From: Hornefia porci
Lineage (GTDB): Bacteria; Bacillota; Clostridia; Peptostreptococcales; Anaerovoracaceae
DNA: 64,000 bases
Assembly: GCF_001940235.1 (NCBI RefSeq)
Contig: NZ_MJIE01000001.1
Location: 1,984,001-2,048,000, forward strand
Direction: 5' to 3'
Shown: positions 55,762 to 63,762 of the stretch, in pieces
How the letters are laid out: every line of letters starts with the position of its first letter
How positions within the stretch are numbered: position 1 is the stretch's first letter
Translations under genes and position numbers: made by a program
The notes under the pieces: model-generated
What the model was told of the DNA's origin: nothing
Seen by the model: the letters and a program-made list of their open reading frames with translations, nothing else
Database searches by the model: none

Positions 55762-56519
55762 AGAAAGACTGGAAATCTCCAAGAAGCAGGGAGCAGGTGA
55801 CCGCGCAGATTCCGGAGGAGTACCAGCGCCGGGACGCTGAAACGCAGAACCGGCGGGAGCTGACATTTCTTCTTCAGGAAGCGGCCTTCTCAGACCATAT
55901 TCCGATTTACTGCGCGATAGATCTGACGCGTCTTTCCGATGAAGAGAGGGCGATGTTCGACGGCTTCCGCTTCACACCGCGCGGCGCTGTTGTACTCGGA
56001 CAGACGATTCGTGATATGTTTCTTTATGCGGAGCAGGACATCCCCGGGAACAAAGGTTTCCGACCGGTGACTGCCGCTCAGCTTATTGCTGAGAACTACC
56101 TGATGGAGTATCGGGAGAAGCTGGAAATACAGGGTTATCAGACGGAAATCATCGCACCGGAAGCGATACCTGATCCGACGCTCTCCGCGATGCTGGCCGC
56201 CAGCCACAAAGGCTATGCGGGCAGGAACGGGCGGTTCCTGGCCGGCGCTTACGGGTGCCGTGTCAGCGCCGGTATAATCGTGACAGACGCTCCGCTGATG
56301 GGAGGCGATTACCGTTTCCCGGATGTGGATCCGGCGGACAGTCCGTGCCGAAGCTGCAGAAAATGTATCGACGCATGCCCCGCAGGGGCCCTCACCGGGA
56401 CTTCCTTTGTACGCGAAAAATGCGTAAATTACCGGAACGACCCGGCGCATTACAGCAGCCCCGGGACCCACACCCGCCTGAAATGCATGGCCTGCATGAC
56501 CGCCTGCCCCGCAGAATAG
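55758..56519 (+). CDS. Ferredoxin-like iron-sulfur protein, QueG/reductase-related (second of pair)
   Basis: A 253-residue relative of the preceding protein. The N-terminal half has FTPRGAVVLGQTIRD and ASHKGYAGRNGRF. The C-terminus carries CRSCRKCIDACPAGALTG and LKCMACMTACPAE, two 4Fe-4S sites. It starts at 55758, with GGGAGGGAAC upstream, overlapping the stop of the first gene (ATGA). Co-translation suggests a heteromeric redox enzyme or an electron carrier pair. No substrate can be read off. A plain gap of about 280 bp follows. Confidence 0.75.
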   Translation: MKKDWKSPRSREQVTAQIPEEYQRRDAETQNRRELTFLLQEAAFSDHIPIYCAIDLTRLSDEERAMFDGFRFTPRGAVVLGQTIRDMFLYAEQDIPGNKGFRPVTAAQLIAENYLMEYREKLEIQGYQTEIIAPEAIPDPTLSAMLAASHKGYAGRNGRFLAGAYGCRVSAGIIVTDAPLMGGDYRFPDVDPADSPCRSCRKCIDACPAGALTGTSFVREKCVNYRNDPAHYSSPGTHTRLKCMACMTACPAE

Positions 56520-56798
56520 GAGGAAGAAAAACTTCTGGGAAAGGGAGCGGAGATCCTGTATTTCAGTTGTGCCCACTGATCGTCCTCTTCGCACCCCTGA
56601 ATATCACAGACAAGCAGTTTCTGCCGATCAGGTGTTTCTCGTGAAATTCGACGGCGAACACACCGGATTGTGATAGCGAAAATCATAACCGGATTCAGGC
56701 GGAATCTGCGTCCCGGTTTCAAAGCTACCTGGGTTCTCGGCAGCATTAGCCGCATTTTGCGTATTTTTTCAGAAACAGTTTGATGAATAGCTTGGAAT

Positions 56799-57329
56799 TT
56801 ATTCATCTGATTTATCTAAATTTGCCCAGCCATAACGCATTATAGAAATAAGCATTGATGCTTCACTTACAATTTCATCAAGGATTCCGGCCCAAGATCC
56901 GACAATAACATTATATATAATCCAAAGAGGAGAATTTATAAGCATATTTACAAGCCTGATTTTCTGAGCATTATGCGTATAACCTCCAATCGTGGCAGCT
57001 ATGTTCGCAATAACCGGTAGCATAGAAATCCAGCCATTCCATGTAAAGCGGAGTGCAACGCACTGCATAAAACAGATAAAAACACACATAGCTTTTTTGT
57101 GAGCGAATTTCCAGTTGCTCCCAAGACAAAAAGATCTAAATACATTGATGATATAACTAATTCCGCCGGTATATGCTCCAAGTAAAATTAAATGAATCGT
57201 ATAAAGGACATATGAGAACAGTTGCGTGCGAAATAAATTCTTGTTATTTCTACATTGGAAAGAAAAGAAGAATAATATAGTTCCACAAAAACCTATTATC
57301 TGAACAAAAATGAATTTATCTAACACCAT
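56799..57329 (-). CDS. YgjV-family inner membrane protein
   Basis: A 176-residue protein with about five membrane segments: KFIFVQIIGFCGTILFFFS, LFSYVLYTIHLILLGAYTG, then hydrophobic stretches near 90, 115 and 140. CRNNKNLFRTQ and NIAATIGGYTHNAQKIRLV fit the YgjV family, whose function is unknown. The ATG at 57329 has GGAGGGCTCGG upstream. It is clearly more AT-rich than the genes to its left, and lies in the island that ends at tRNA-Arg. Confidence 0.8.
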   Translation of the reverse strand: MVLDKFIFVQIIGFCGTILFFFSFQCRNNKNLFRTQLFSYVLYTIHLILLGAYTGGISYIINVFRSFCLGSNWKFAHKKAMCVFICFMQCVALRFTWNGWISMLPVIANIAATIGGYTHNAQKIRLVNMLINSPLWIIYNVIVGSWAGILDEIVSEASMLISIMRYGWANLDKSDE

Positions 57330-57442
57330 TTCCGAGCCCTCCTGCAAATTACGATTGAGATTTCACATGTTCAAAAGAATTTAAGAACTGCTATATTTTC
57401 ATCACAAATATTTTTACTCACCTACGCTCATTCCTCTTATTT

Positions 57443-57546
57443 AGTGTCTGCTCATTAAGTTTCCGTCGAACTTAATGGGCGCTGACGACAGCTTATCAAC
57501 ATCGCCGCGGCGTACAATCCAATGGGCGGGTGCGCCGGCAGACACT
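57443..57546 (-). repeat. Structured cloverleaf-like repeat element, copy 2 (inverted)
   Basis: The reverse complement matches 27790-27894 over its whole length. The outer stem is AGTGTCTGC (57443-57451) with GCAGACACT (57538-57546), perfect. CATTAAGTT/AACTTAATG (57453/57469) is a second perfect stem. The two other stems have one or two mismatches. In the ATTAAGT stem, a C-G pair of copy 1 is a T-A pair here, so pairing is kept. Confidence 0.8.
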
Positions 57547-57557
57547 AATTGATGCTT

Positions 57558-57692
57558 GTGCTCAGGGATTCGGTCGTTCCCGAATCCCACTGCTGCAAGG
57601 TTTTCGGATGAAACGTTTGAAAACCTTGCAGCAGGTTACCGAATATGCTCCCTGCATTATTGATATTTCAAGCATATTCGATAGCTGAGCAC
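57558..57692. repeat. Four-stem cloverleaf-like element
   Basis: All four stems are perfect. They are an outer GTGCTCA/TGAGCAC (57558/57686), GGGATTCGG/CCGAATCCC (57565/57580), a 16-bp stem starting CTGCTGCAAGG (57590-57605 with 57619-57634), and CGAATATGCT/AGCATATTCG (57640/57671). It ends 8 bp before the hicB stop codon. Its nature (RNA, attachment-like site or palindromic mobile repeat) is unknown. Confidence 0.75.
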
Positions 57693-57699
57693 GCATTAT

Positions 57700-58077
57700 T
57701 TAGTATCCAAACTTTTCTTTAAGCCCGTCCTGTAAAACCTTTGACAAGCTCACATGCTTTTCTTCGGCTTCTTCCGCAAGCCATGCCGGTATGGATAACG
57801 TCTTCTTAACGGCTTTTGTATTGCGACGGTACTTGTTTACATCGACACTTACATAGTTCGCAAAGCCATCAGAGACAGTTAAGTTTGAAATATCGGTTGC
57901 TGGTGGAAGTTCCTTGCCATTTTCGACAAGATCGGCCAGATACAAACCTAATGCCTCTGTTGCCATTTCCATAGTTTCCTCAAGTGTAGCTCCACAGGAT
58001 TGGCAGCCTGCGAGATCGGGAAATTCTACCCAAAAGCCATCTTCTCTGTGAAATATAGCGGGATATACCTTTAACAT
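57700..58077 (-). CDS. hicB: HicB-family antitoxin
   Basis: A 125-residue antitoxin. The N-terminal partially degraded RNase H-like domain reads YPAIFHREDGFWVEFPDLAGCQSCG and TLEETMEMATEALGLYL. The C-terminal end (KKTLSIPAWLAEEAEEKHVSLSKVL) is a ribbon-helix-helix DNA-binding domain. It should neutralise HicA and repress the operon. It follows hicA by 26 bp on the same strand. Both genes are AT-rich against the core. Confidence 0.93.
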   Translation of the reverse strand: MLKVYPAIFHREDGFWVEFPDLAGCQSCGATLEETMEMATEALGLYLADLVENGKELPPATDISNLTVSDGFANYVSVDVNKYRRNTKAVKKTLSIPAWLAEEAEEKHVSLSKVLQDGLKEKFGY

Positions 58078-58103
58078 AATCTATTCTCCTTTCGTGGAGA
58101 GAA

Positions 58104-58280
58104 CTATTTAAGCCCTCTCCGTTTCATTATTGCATTTAATAAACCTTTTGGAATGCCCGTGTTATGAACGGGAATTGTTTCAGTTTCATTGCTCTTTTTC
58201 ATAATGTAGTGGTTGCCGTGGATTCTGTCGATTTCCCAGTCATTACGTTGAAGAAGTTTTACAAGTTCTTTTCCCTTCAT
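58104..58280 (-). CDS. hicA: HicA-family mRNA interferase toxin
   Basis: A 58-residue toxin. It reads MKGKELVKLLQRNDWEIDRI then HGNHYIMKKSNET, with the catalytic His in HGNHY, and ends PVHNTGIPKGLLNAIMKRRG. The fold is a small double-stranded RNA-binding domain that cleaves mRNA. GGGAG lies 4 to 8 bases before the ATG. It is the first gene of the operon, the usual hicA-hicB order. Confidence 0.92.
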   Translation of the reverse strand: MKGKELVKLLQRNDWEIDRIHGNHYIMKKSNETETIPVHNTGIPKGLLNAIMKRRGLK

Positions 58281-58300
58281 TTCGACTCCCTTACAAATCT

Positions 58301-58351
58301 ATTATAATACGTAAATTACGTAATGTCGATAATAAATACGTAAATTATGTA
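58301..58351 (-). promoter_or_regulatory. Promoter and twin operators of hicAB
   Basis: On the minus strand TCGACA (58329-58324) and TATAAT (58306-58301) are 17 bp apart. Two palindromic sites, TACGTAAATTACGTA (58309-58323) and TACGTAAATTATGTA (58337-58351), lie 28 bp apart, one between the promoter elements and one upstream. They suit HicB ribbon-helix-helix binding. Confidence 0.75.
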
Positions 58352-58728
58352 AAGACATATGTGCCGATGACCACCCATGCTAGAGCCTCCCTTGACACCT
58401 GTAATAATTTATGTGTAAAATAAGGCGGGTGGTTTAACATCTGCCCGCCTGCTTGAATAGCTTATTTAGGTTTAATGGTTATTACGAGTTTGTCGACAAT
58501 TTCGCTAGCCAATGCCTTTTCAAGAAGTTTAAGCAGGTCTTTTCTTTAAAAGTGCGTTGCTAACGACGGATTGTGAACAAATATAAAAGGGTACGACGCA
58601 GGGTACGACACCTTTATACACACTTTTCCTCACTTTTTCGCTGATTTATGTAAGATATTACCACAGAACACATAAAACAAAGCCTTGCATGGACGTTGAA
58701 ATTTCAGCATTTGCAAGGCTTTTAAGAA
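58352..58728. other. Gap between hicAB and tRNA-Arg with terminators and a gene remnant
   Basis: AGGCGGG/CCCGCCT near 58422-58451 forms a hairpin. On the minus strand a short frame ending LLEKALASEIVDKLVITIKPK (58466-58545) looks like the tail of a lost gene but has no start. AGCCTTGCA/TGCAAGGCT (58681/58712) is a terminator directly beyond the tRNA 3' end. No intact gene is seen. Confidence 0.5.
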
Positions 58729-58804
58729 TGGTGCCCCAGAGGCGATTCGAACACCCGACGCACGGTTTAGGAAACCGACGCTCTATCCCCTGAGCTACTG
58801 AGGC
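58729..58804 (-). tRNA. tRNA-Arg (anticodon CCU)
   Basis: A full cloverleaf on the minus strand: acceptor GCCTCAG pairs with CTGGGGC, D-arm GCTCAGGGGATAGAGC, anticodon loop TTCCTAA and T-arm GGTGTTCGAATCGCC. CCA is encoded at 58731-58729. The AT-rich island joins its 3' end. Confidence 0.94.
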
Positions 58805-58816
58805 TTAACAACATTT

Positions 58817-58845
58817 ATAATACCATTCTTCAGGCTGTTTTTCAA
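58817..58845 (-). promoter_or_regulatory. Promoter of tRNA-Arg
   Basis: On the minus strand TTGAAA (58845-58840) and TATTAT (58822-58817) are 17 bp apart, 12 bp before the tRNA 5' end. The rest of the gap up to 59164 holds no gene that I can support. Confidence 0.7.
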
Positions 58846-59164
58846 GGGCGGAATCAATGACGACGGTAAAATTGTAGAAGCTATAGAGATGTGGATTCGC
58901 GGTCGCAGGGAGTCATCTCCCGCGCCAGCCCCGGCAAGTTCATCAACTTGCGCCGGTACATGTATTTCCTGTCGGCCTCGTGCGTCTGACGGCGTGAATT
59001 ACGCGCCGCCCGCCGACCCGGCACATTGTCCCTGCTGTCCGGCAATTCTCGCGCCGACCCCGCCGATATTTTTCAGAACTTTAACTTTGTGCCCGTCGGA
59101 GATTTTACAGAAATCCGTTATCATGAGTGCAGAGGAAAGTTGGTGACAAGAAAGGAGATGACGA

Positions 59165-61432
59165 ATGAGTAAGATGAGGAAGGCGTCGGCTCTGATGCTG
59201 GCGGCCATGATGTCTGTGACTGTTTTACCGGCGCAGGCGGCGTTTGCGGACACGTCCGCAGAGGCTCAAGGCTTTGACAACGGCAAGGGAGTGAATCTGA
59301 CGAAGATCGGCTCCTGTGTTTCGGGAATTTCAGACAAGGACGGCGGCGTAGCTGAGATAGTTGCATACGACAAAGACAACAACAACGCGTGGGTGGTCAA
59401 CGGCGCTACGGGAAAGCTGGATATCCTGAGCATGGGGAATGTGACCGGAGCCAGGTCTGATGCGATGACCGCAACGTCCATCGACATCAGCGGGAAGGCG
59501 GCGCAGGCCGAGAGCACGTTCACCTATGGAGACATGACCTCTGTTGCGGTAAGTACAAAGGACGATCTGGTGGCGGTGGCGCTGCAGGACAAATCGTATG
59601 ACAAGCGCGGGTATATCGCGTTCCTGAGGAAAAACGGAGACTTCCTAGGAATGGTTCCGGCGGGATTCCAGCCGGATATGGTGACCTTCACGCCGGATGG
59701 CAATACTGTGCTGGCGGCAAATGAGGGAGAGCCGAGAAACGGAATCGGCAGCGGAATCACCGATCCGAAGGGTTCCGTGTCTGTGATTCGTGTCAACCAT
59801 GAAAACCCTGCGGCAAGCGAATCCGAGGATGCTGACTTCACAGCTTTTGACAGTAAGAGAGACGAGCTGGTGCAGCAGAATATCATTCTGAGCAAGGGCA
59901 CCGCCCCTTCCGAAGATCTGGAGCCGGAATACATTGCGGCGAGCAACACCAGGGCCTATGTCACTCTGCAGGAGGCCAATGCAGTCGCGGTGCTGAATCT
60001 TGAAACCGGAAGCTATGACGGTGTGTATTCCCTGGGATATAAGGATCTGAGCAAGGAAAGCAACGCCATCGATGTTCTTGAGGACGACAAATACGAGGCC
60101 GCCGTCTATCCGGATGCGGTCGGTGCGTACATGCCGGACGGCATTGCAGCCTGGGAATCCGGCGGGCAGCAGTACATCGCGACGGCTAATGAAGGAGACG
60201 CCAGAGAATGGGGAGATTATACGAATGAAGATAAGGTGACCATTACTTCCGCAGCCGGAACCGAGGCGAAGAAAGTTCGCGCGATTAAGGCGGATGTTAC
60301 CGATGGACTTCCTGAAGGGAAAACAGTTTTGTTCGGCGGCCGGTCCTTCTCGATATACAAAGTTGAGGACAGCGGTCTGAAGCAGGTTTATGACAGCGGA
60401 AATGAATTCGAGAAGAAGACAGCAGAGACTCTGGCTTCCTACTTCAACTGCTCCAATGACGATAACCTCATCGACAGCCGTTCCCGCAAGAAGGGACCGG
60501 AGGCCGAAAACGTAACCATTGGAACTGTGAACGGAAAAACCTATGCGTTCATCGGCCTGGAGCGGATCGGCGGCATTATGGCTTACGACGTGACAAATCC
60601 GGAGAAGGCGCAGTACAGTAATTACATCAACAGCCGTGATTTCAGCGAGGATCCGGCGAAGCTGGGCGAGGGCGTCGAATCCCTGAAGGGAGACGTCGCG
60701 CCGGAAGGACTTGCCTTTGTGAGCGCATCGGATTCACCGTCCAAAACCCCGATTCTGCTGAGTGCATTCGAGGTAAGCGGCACCGTGGCGGCGTATGCCG
60801 TAGGAGAGCTGCCGAAAGCGCAGACCGCTCCCGCAGTGAAGAAAAGCGTCATGTCGTTCCGTACTCTGAAGGCGGCTTCGGTGAAGCAGACAGCGACCAG
60901 CGTGAAGCTTTCCTGGGAAAAGGTGAGCGGGGCGGAGAAGTATACTGTCTACGCTTCCGAATACGGCAAAACGAAAAAGCTGGAGAAGCTGACGACAACG
61001 TCAGGGACCGGTCTCACAGTGAAGCAAATCACATCCGGGAAGCTGAAGAAGGGTAAATATTACAGATTCGTTGTAATCGCAACAGACGGCGAGGGAAAGG
61101 CGATTGCGAAATCCAGACCCGTCTATGCGTCGACAAAGGGCGGCCGTTACACGAACGTCAGCAAGGTGAACATCCAGAGCCGCACGAAGGCCAAGACGGC
61201 CCTGAAAAAGCTGAAAGCCGGAAAATCCTACACGATTAAGGCCCGGCAGACCAAAGCGTCCTCCAGACTGACGCTGAAGAACTGCCGCGGAATCAAATAC
61301 GAGACTTCCAACAGCAAGATTGCTGCTGTCAGCAGCAGGGGAAAGATCACCGGTAAGAGCAAGGGCGTGTGCTACATCTACGCATATGCACAGAACGGAG
61401 TGTATACAAGGCTTAAAGTAACCGTTCGCTGA
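59165..61432 (+). CDS. Secreted choice-of-anchor I type beta-propeller protein
   Basis: A 755-residue exported protein. A signal peptide (residues 1-29, LMLAAMMSVTVLPAQAAFAD) leads to a propeller-like domain (about 40-550) with KIGSCVSGISDKDGGVAEIV, FQPDMVTFTPDGNTVLAANEGEP and YIATANEGDAREWGDY. This is the pattern of the choice-of-anchor I family, related to alkaline-phosphatase-like propellers. A fibronectin-like part (about 570-655) and a Big_2-like end (IKYETSNSKIAAVSSRGKITG) follow, very similar in style to the end of the protein at 49787. AAAGGAGATGACGA precedes the ATG. Its substrate is unknown. Confidence 0.85.
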   Translation: MSKMRKASALMLAAMMSVTVLPAQAAFADTSAEAQGFDNGKGVNLTKIGSCVSGISDKDGGVAEIVAYDKDNNNAWVVNGATGKLDILSMGNVTGARSDAMTATSIDISGKAAQAESTFTYGDMTSVAVSTKDDLVAVALQDKSYDKRGYIAFLRKNGDFLGMVPAGFQPDMVTFTPDGNTVLAANEGEPRNGIGSGITDPKGSVSVIRVNHENPAASESEDADFTAFDSKRDELVQQNIILSKGTAPSEDLEPEYIAASNTRAYVTLQEANAVAVLNLETGSYDGVYSLGYKDLSKESNAIDVLEDDKYEAAVYPDAVGAYMPDGIAAWESGGQQYIATANEGDAREWGDYTNEDKVTITSAAGTEAKKVRAIKADVTDGLPEGKTVLFGGRSFSIYKVEDSGLKQVYDSGNEFEKKTAETLASYFNCSNDDNLIDSRSRKKGPEAENVTIGTVNGKTYAFIGLERIGGIMAYDVTNPEKAQYSNYINSRDFSEDPAKLGEGVESLKGDVAPEGLAFVSASDSPSKTPILLSAFEVSGTVAAYAVGELPKAQTAPAVKKSVMSFRTLKAASVKQTATSVKLSWEKVSGAEKYTVYASEYGKTKKLEKLTTTSGTGLTVKQITSGKLKKGKYYRFVVIATDGEGKAIAKSRPVYASTKGGRYTNVSKVNIQSRTKAKTALKKLKAGKSYTIKARQTKASSRLTLKNCRGIKYETSNSKIAAVSSRGKITGKSKGVCYIYAYAQNGVYTRLKVTVR

Positions 61433-61503
61433 ACCAGGCACAAACTTCAGCCGGTTCGATTCAGCGCGCAAATGCGACGCGCTGAAAAACCTCAAAGCTT
61501 CTG

Positions 61504-61538
61504 CCGTCTGTCGATGTACAGACGGTGGATTTTTTTAT
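61504..61538 (+). terminator. Rho-independent terminator after the propeller protein
   Basis: CCGTCTGT (61504-61511) pairs with ACAGACGG (61518-61525), followed by TGGATTTTTTT. Confidence 0.85.
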
Positions 61539-61595
61539 GAGATATGTCTTTCTGTTTCCTTTGTCATGGTATATTATAGGGGATGGAGGTAGGAA

Positions 61596-62819
61596 ATGAA
61601 ATACAATTTTGATGAGATTATCGATCGGAGCAACACAAATGCGCTGAACACCGACGGATGGCGGAGCTACATTTTCGGCGCAGATAAGGACAGAAAATTC
61701 CCTTATGAGGATGACGAGTTCGTTCGCATGTGGGTGGCGGATATGGAATTCGCAACGGCGCCACCGATCCTCGACGCGATTCGGAACCGGCTGGACAGGC
61801 GGATTCTCGGGTACACCGGACTTACCACGGACGATTACAGCGATGCTTTGTCCGCCTGGTGCCGCGACCGCTATGGATGGGACTTCCCCCGGGAGCAGCT
61901 CGTGATTACGGGAGGCGTGATCCCCGCGCTTTATCAGGCCATCGAGGATCTGACCGAGCCGGGGGACAAAGTCCTGACCCTGACCCCGTCCTACGGTTTT
62001 TTCGCTCACGCCGCCGACTACAACCAAACAGAGCTGGTTGTGTCTGCGCTTCACAATGAAGACGGGTATTATTCCATTGACTACAGAGATCTGGCCCGCA
62101 AAGCGGCGGATCCGGCGGTGAAGGTGCTGATTTTCTGCAATCCCCATAATCCGACGGGGCGAGTCTGGAATGAGGATGAGTTGCGACGTCTGGCTGATAT
62201 TATTGTTTCCAATGATTTATGGGTGATTTCTGACGAGATTCACTGCGACCTCGTCCGCACCGGGATTACGCACATTCCGCTGGGGAAAATCATGCCGGAT
62301 TATCCGAGACTGATTACCTGCATGTCTGCCAGTAAAACCTTCAATATGGCGGGGATGCTGTTTGCCAACGCGATTATCCGGGATGACCGAGAGCGCCGGA
62401 AATTCCGTTCCAGAAACAAGCTTGCCGGGAACCTCAATCCGCTGTCACTTGCCGCACATAAGGCGGCGTATGAAGAGGGAGGCGAGTGGCTCCGCCAGCT
62501 GAAGGAATATCTGGACGAGAACTTCCGGTTTGTAAAGGAATATTTTAACAGTGAACTTCCGGAGGCGGTCTGCGGAATCCCCGAGTCAACTTATCTTGAC
62601 TGGGTGGATCTTCGTCCCTGTTTCCGGAACGTTCAGGGCGGTTTCGACGGTACGAACCTGCCGCTGTTCTTCGCGGAAAATGCCGGCATCCTGCTGGAAG
62701 GCGGAGACCGGTTGTTTGTAGGCAGCGCAGAAGGCTTCGTCCGACTGAATCTCGCAATGCCCCGGAGTATTGTCGCTGCCGGTGTACAGCGCATGGTCGG
62801 CGCAATAAAGCGCAGATAG
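61596..62819 (+). CDS. MalY/PatB-type PLP-dependent C-S beta-lyase or aminotransferase
   Basis: A 407-residue fold-type I PLP enzyme. The start FDEIIDRSNTNALNTDGW is typical of MalY/PatB. MWVADMEFATAPPIL lines the pocket, CNPHNPTGRVW and ISDEIHCDLV hold the PLP Asp and partners, and SASKTFNMAGM has the PLP Lys. Relatives split cystathionine or cysteine to pyruvate, ammonia and a thiol. GGAGGTAGGAA precedes the ATG. It has its own transcription unit. Confidence 0.93.
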   Translation: MKYNFDEIIDRSNTNALNTDGWRSYIFGADKDRKFPYEDDEFVRMWVADMEFATAPPILDAIRNRLDRRILGYTGLTTDDYSDALSAWCRDRYGWDFPREQLVITGGVIPALYQAIEDLTEPGDKVLTLTPSYGFFAHAADYNQTELVVSALHNEDGYYSIDYRDLARKAADPAVKVLIFCNPHNPTGRVWNEDELRRLADIIVSNDLWVISDEIHCDLVRTGITHIPLGKIMPDYPRLITCMSASKTFNMAGMLFANAIIRDDRERRKFRSRNKLAGNLNPLSLAAHKAAYEEGGEWLRQLKEYLDENFRFVKEYFNSELPEAVCGIPESTYLDWVDLRPCFRNVQGGFDGTNLPLFFAENAGILLEGGDRLFVGSAEGFVRLNLAMPRSIVAAGVQRMVGAIKRR

Positions 62820-62858
62820 GCTGCGGGGCACAAAAGACAACGAAATGGAATTAAAATG

Positions 62859-62898
62859 GAATACCACGGTTGACAAATGGAATCAACCGTGGTATTCT
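62859..62898 (+). promoter_or_regulatory. Promoter inside a perfect palindrome, upstream of the XRE-Uma2 gene
   Basis: GAATACCACGGTTGA (62859-62873) and TCAACCGTGGTATTC (62883-62897) are a perfect 15-bp inverted repeat with a 9-base spacer. Inside it TTGACA (62870-62875) and TATTCT (62893-62898) are 17 bp apart. A bound dimer would cover both promoter boxes, which suggests autorepression by the XRE domain. It could also end the lyase transcript. Confidence 0.7.
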
Positions 62899-62943
62899 TA
62901 TGGAAAGAAATGGTAAGAGGAACAAAGGAAGAAAGGAACAAAG

Positions 62944-63762
62944 ATGTTAAAGATTCAGGAACTGAAGGCGCTGAAACGCGAGAAGGGTTATACGAATGAA
63001 ATGCTTGCGGAGCTTTCGGGTGTTCCGCTGGGTACTGTTCAGAAGGTGCTGGGCGGAACAACCAAAGCCCCGCGCCGGGAAACACTGATGAAGCTGGAAC
63101 ACGCGCTGACATCGGCCGGTTCCGCTTTGCTCCGGGAGAGTCCTTTTGCATATGACGCCGGGGCAGAAGGGAAACAGGGAAACTATACATTAGAGGATTA
63201 TTATAATATGCCGGATGAACGTCGGGTCGAGCTTATTGATGGAGTGATTTACGATATGACGGCGCCGTCAACAGTTCATCAGTTCGTTACAGGAGCGGTT
63301 TTTAATCAGATATTCAATGTGTTCATGGAGCATGACGGAAACTGTCTTCCGATTCTTTCACCGATTGATGTGCAGCTCGACGGTGATGAACAGACGGATG
63401 AACGGGAAATGAGGAAACAGACGGTTGTACAGCCGGATCTGATTATACTCTGCGACCCGCGGAAAAACGCAGGCGGGAGGATCTGCGGAGCACCGGATTT
63501 CGTCATGGAGGTCGTTTCTCCCGGGAGTCGCCGAAGGGACATGGTGATTAAACTGAATAAATATATGAATGCCGGCGTCAGAGAATACTGGATAGCCGAC
63601 CCGTGTGAGGAACGTGTTATCGTGTATGATTTCAGCGGAGAGGATTTTCCGCGTTACTACACCTTTGACGATTCGGTTCCCGTGATGATTTCGGGAGGAG
63701 AGCTTTGCGTTGATTTTCATCGAATAAAGGAGAAAAAGGACCGTTTCTTCCCTTCTGAATAA
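62944..63762 (+). CDS. XRE-type regulator fused to a Uma2 (PD-(D/E)XK) nuclease-like domain
   Basis: A 272-residue fusion. Residues about 5-55 are a helix-turn-helix (NEMLAELSGVPLGTVQKVLG). From about 80, a Uma2/DUF820 domain reads YYNMPDERRVELIDGVIYDM, then QPDLIILCD, APDFVMEVVSPGSRRRDMVI and NKYMNAGVREYWIADP. The Asp, Glu and Lys pattern of the PD-(D/E)XK fold is complete. Uma2 proteins are very common but their target is unclear. GGAAGAAAGGAACAAAG precedes the ATG. The palindromic promoter just upstream fits self-control. Confidence 0.88.
   Translation: MLKIQELKALKREKGYTNEMLAELSGVPLGTVQKVLGGTTKAPRRETLMKLEHALTSAGSALLRESPFAYDAGAEGKQGNYTLEDYYNMPDERRVELIDGVIYDMTAPSTVHQFVTGAVFNQIFNVFMEHDGNCLPILSPIDVQLDGDEQTDEREMRKQTVVQPDLIILCDPRKNAGGRICGAPDFVMEVVSPGSRRRDMVIKLNKYMNAGVREYWIADPCEERVIVYDFSGEDFPRYYTFDDSVPVMISGGELCVDFHRIKEKKDRFFPSE

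Noticed and set aside
57443..57546. Riboswitch interpretation of the repeat
   Set aside because: The two copies lie in opposite orientation relative to their neighbouring genes.
57558..57692. tRNA or tmRNA reading of the cloverleaf
   Set aside because: Stem lengths, loop sequences and the lack of a CCA or T-loop do not fit any tRNA.
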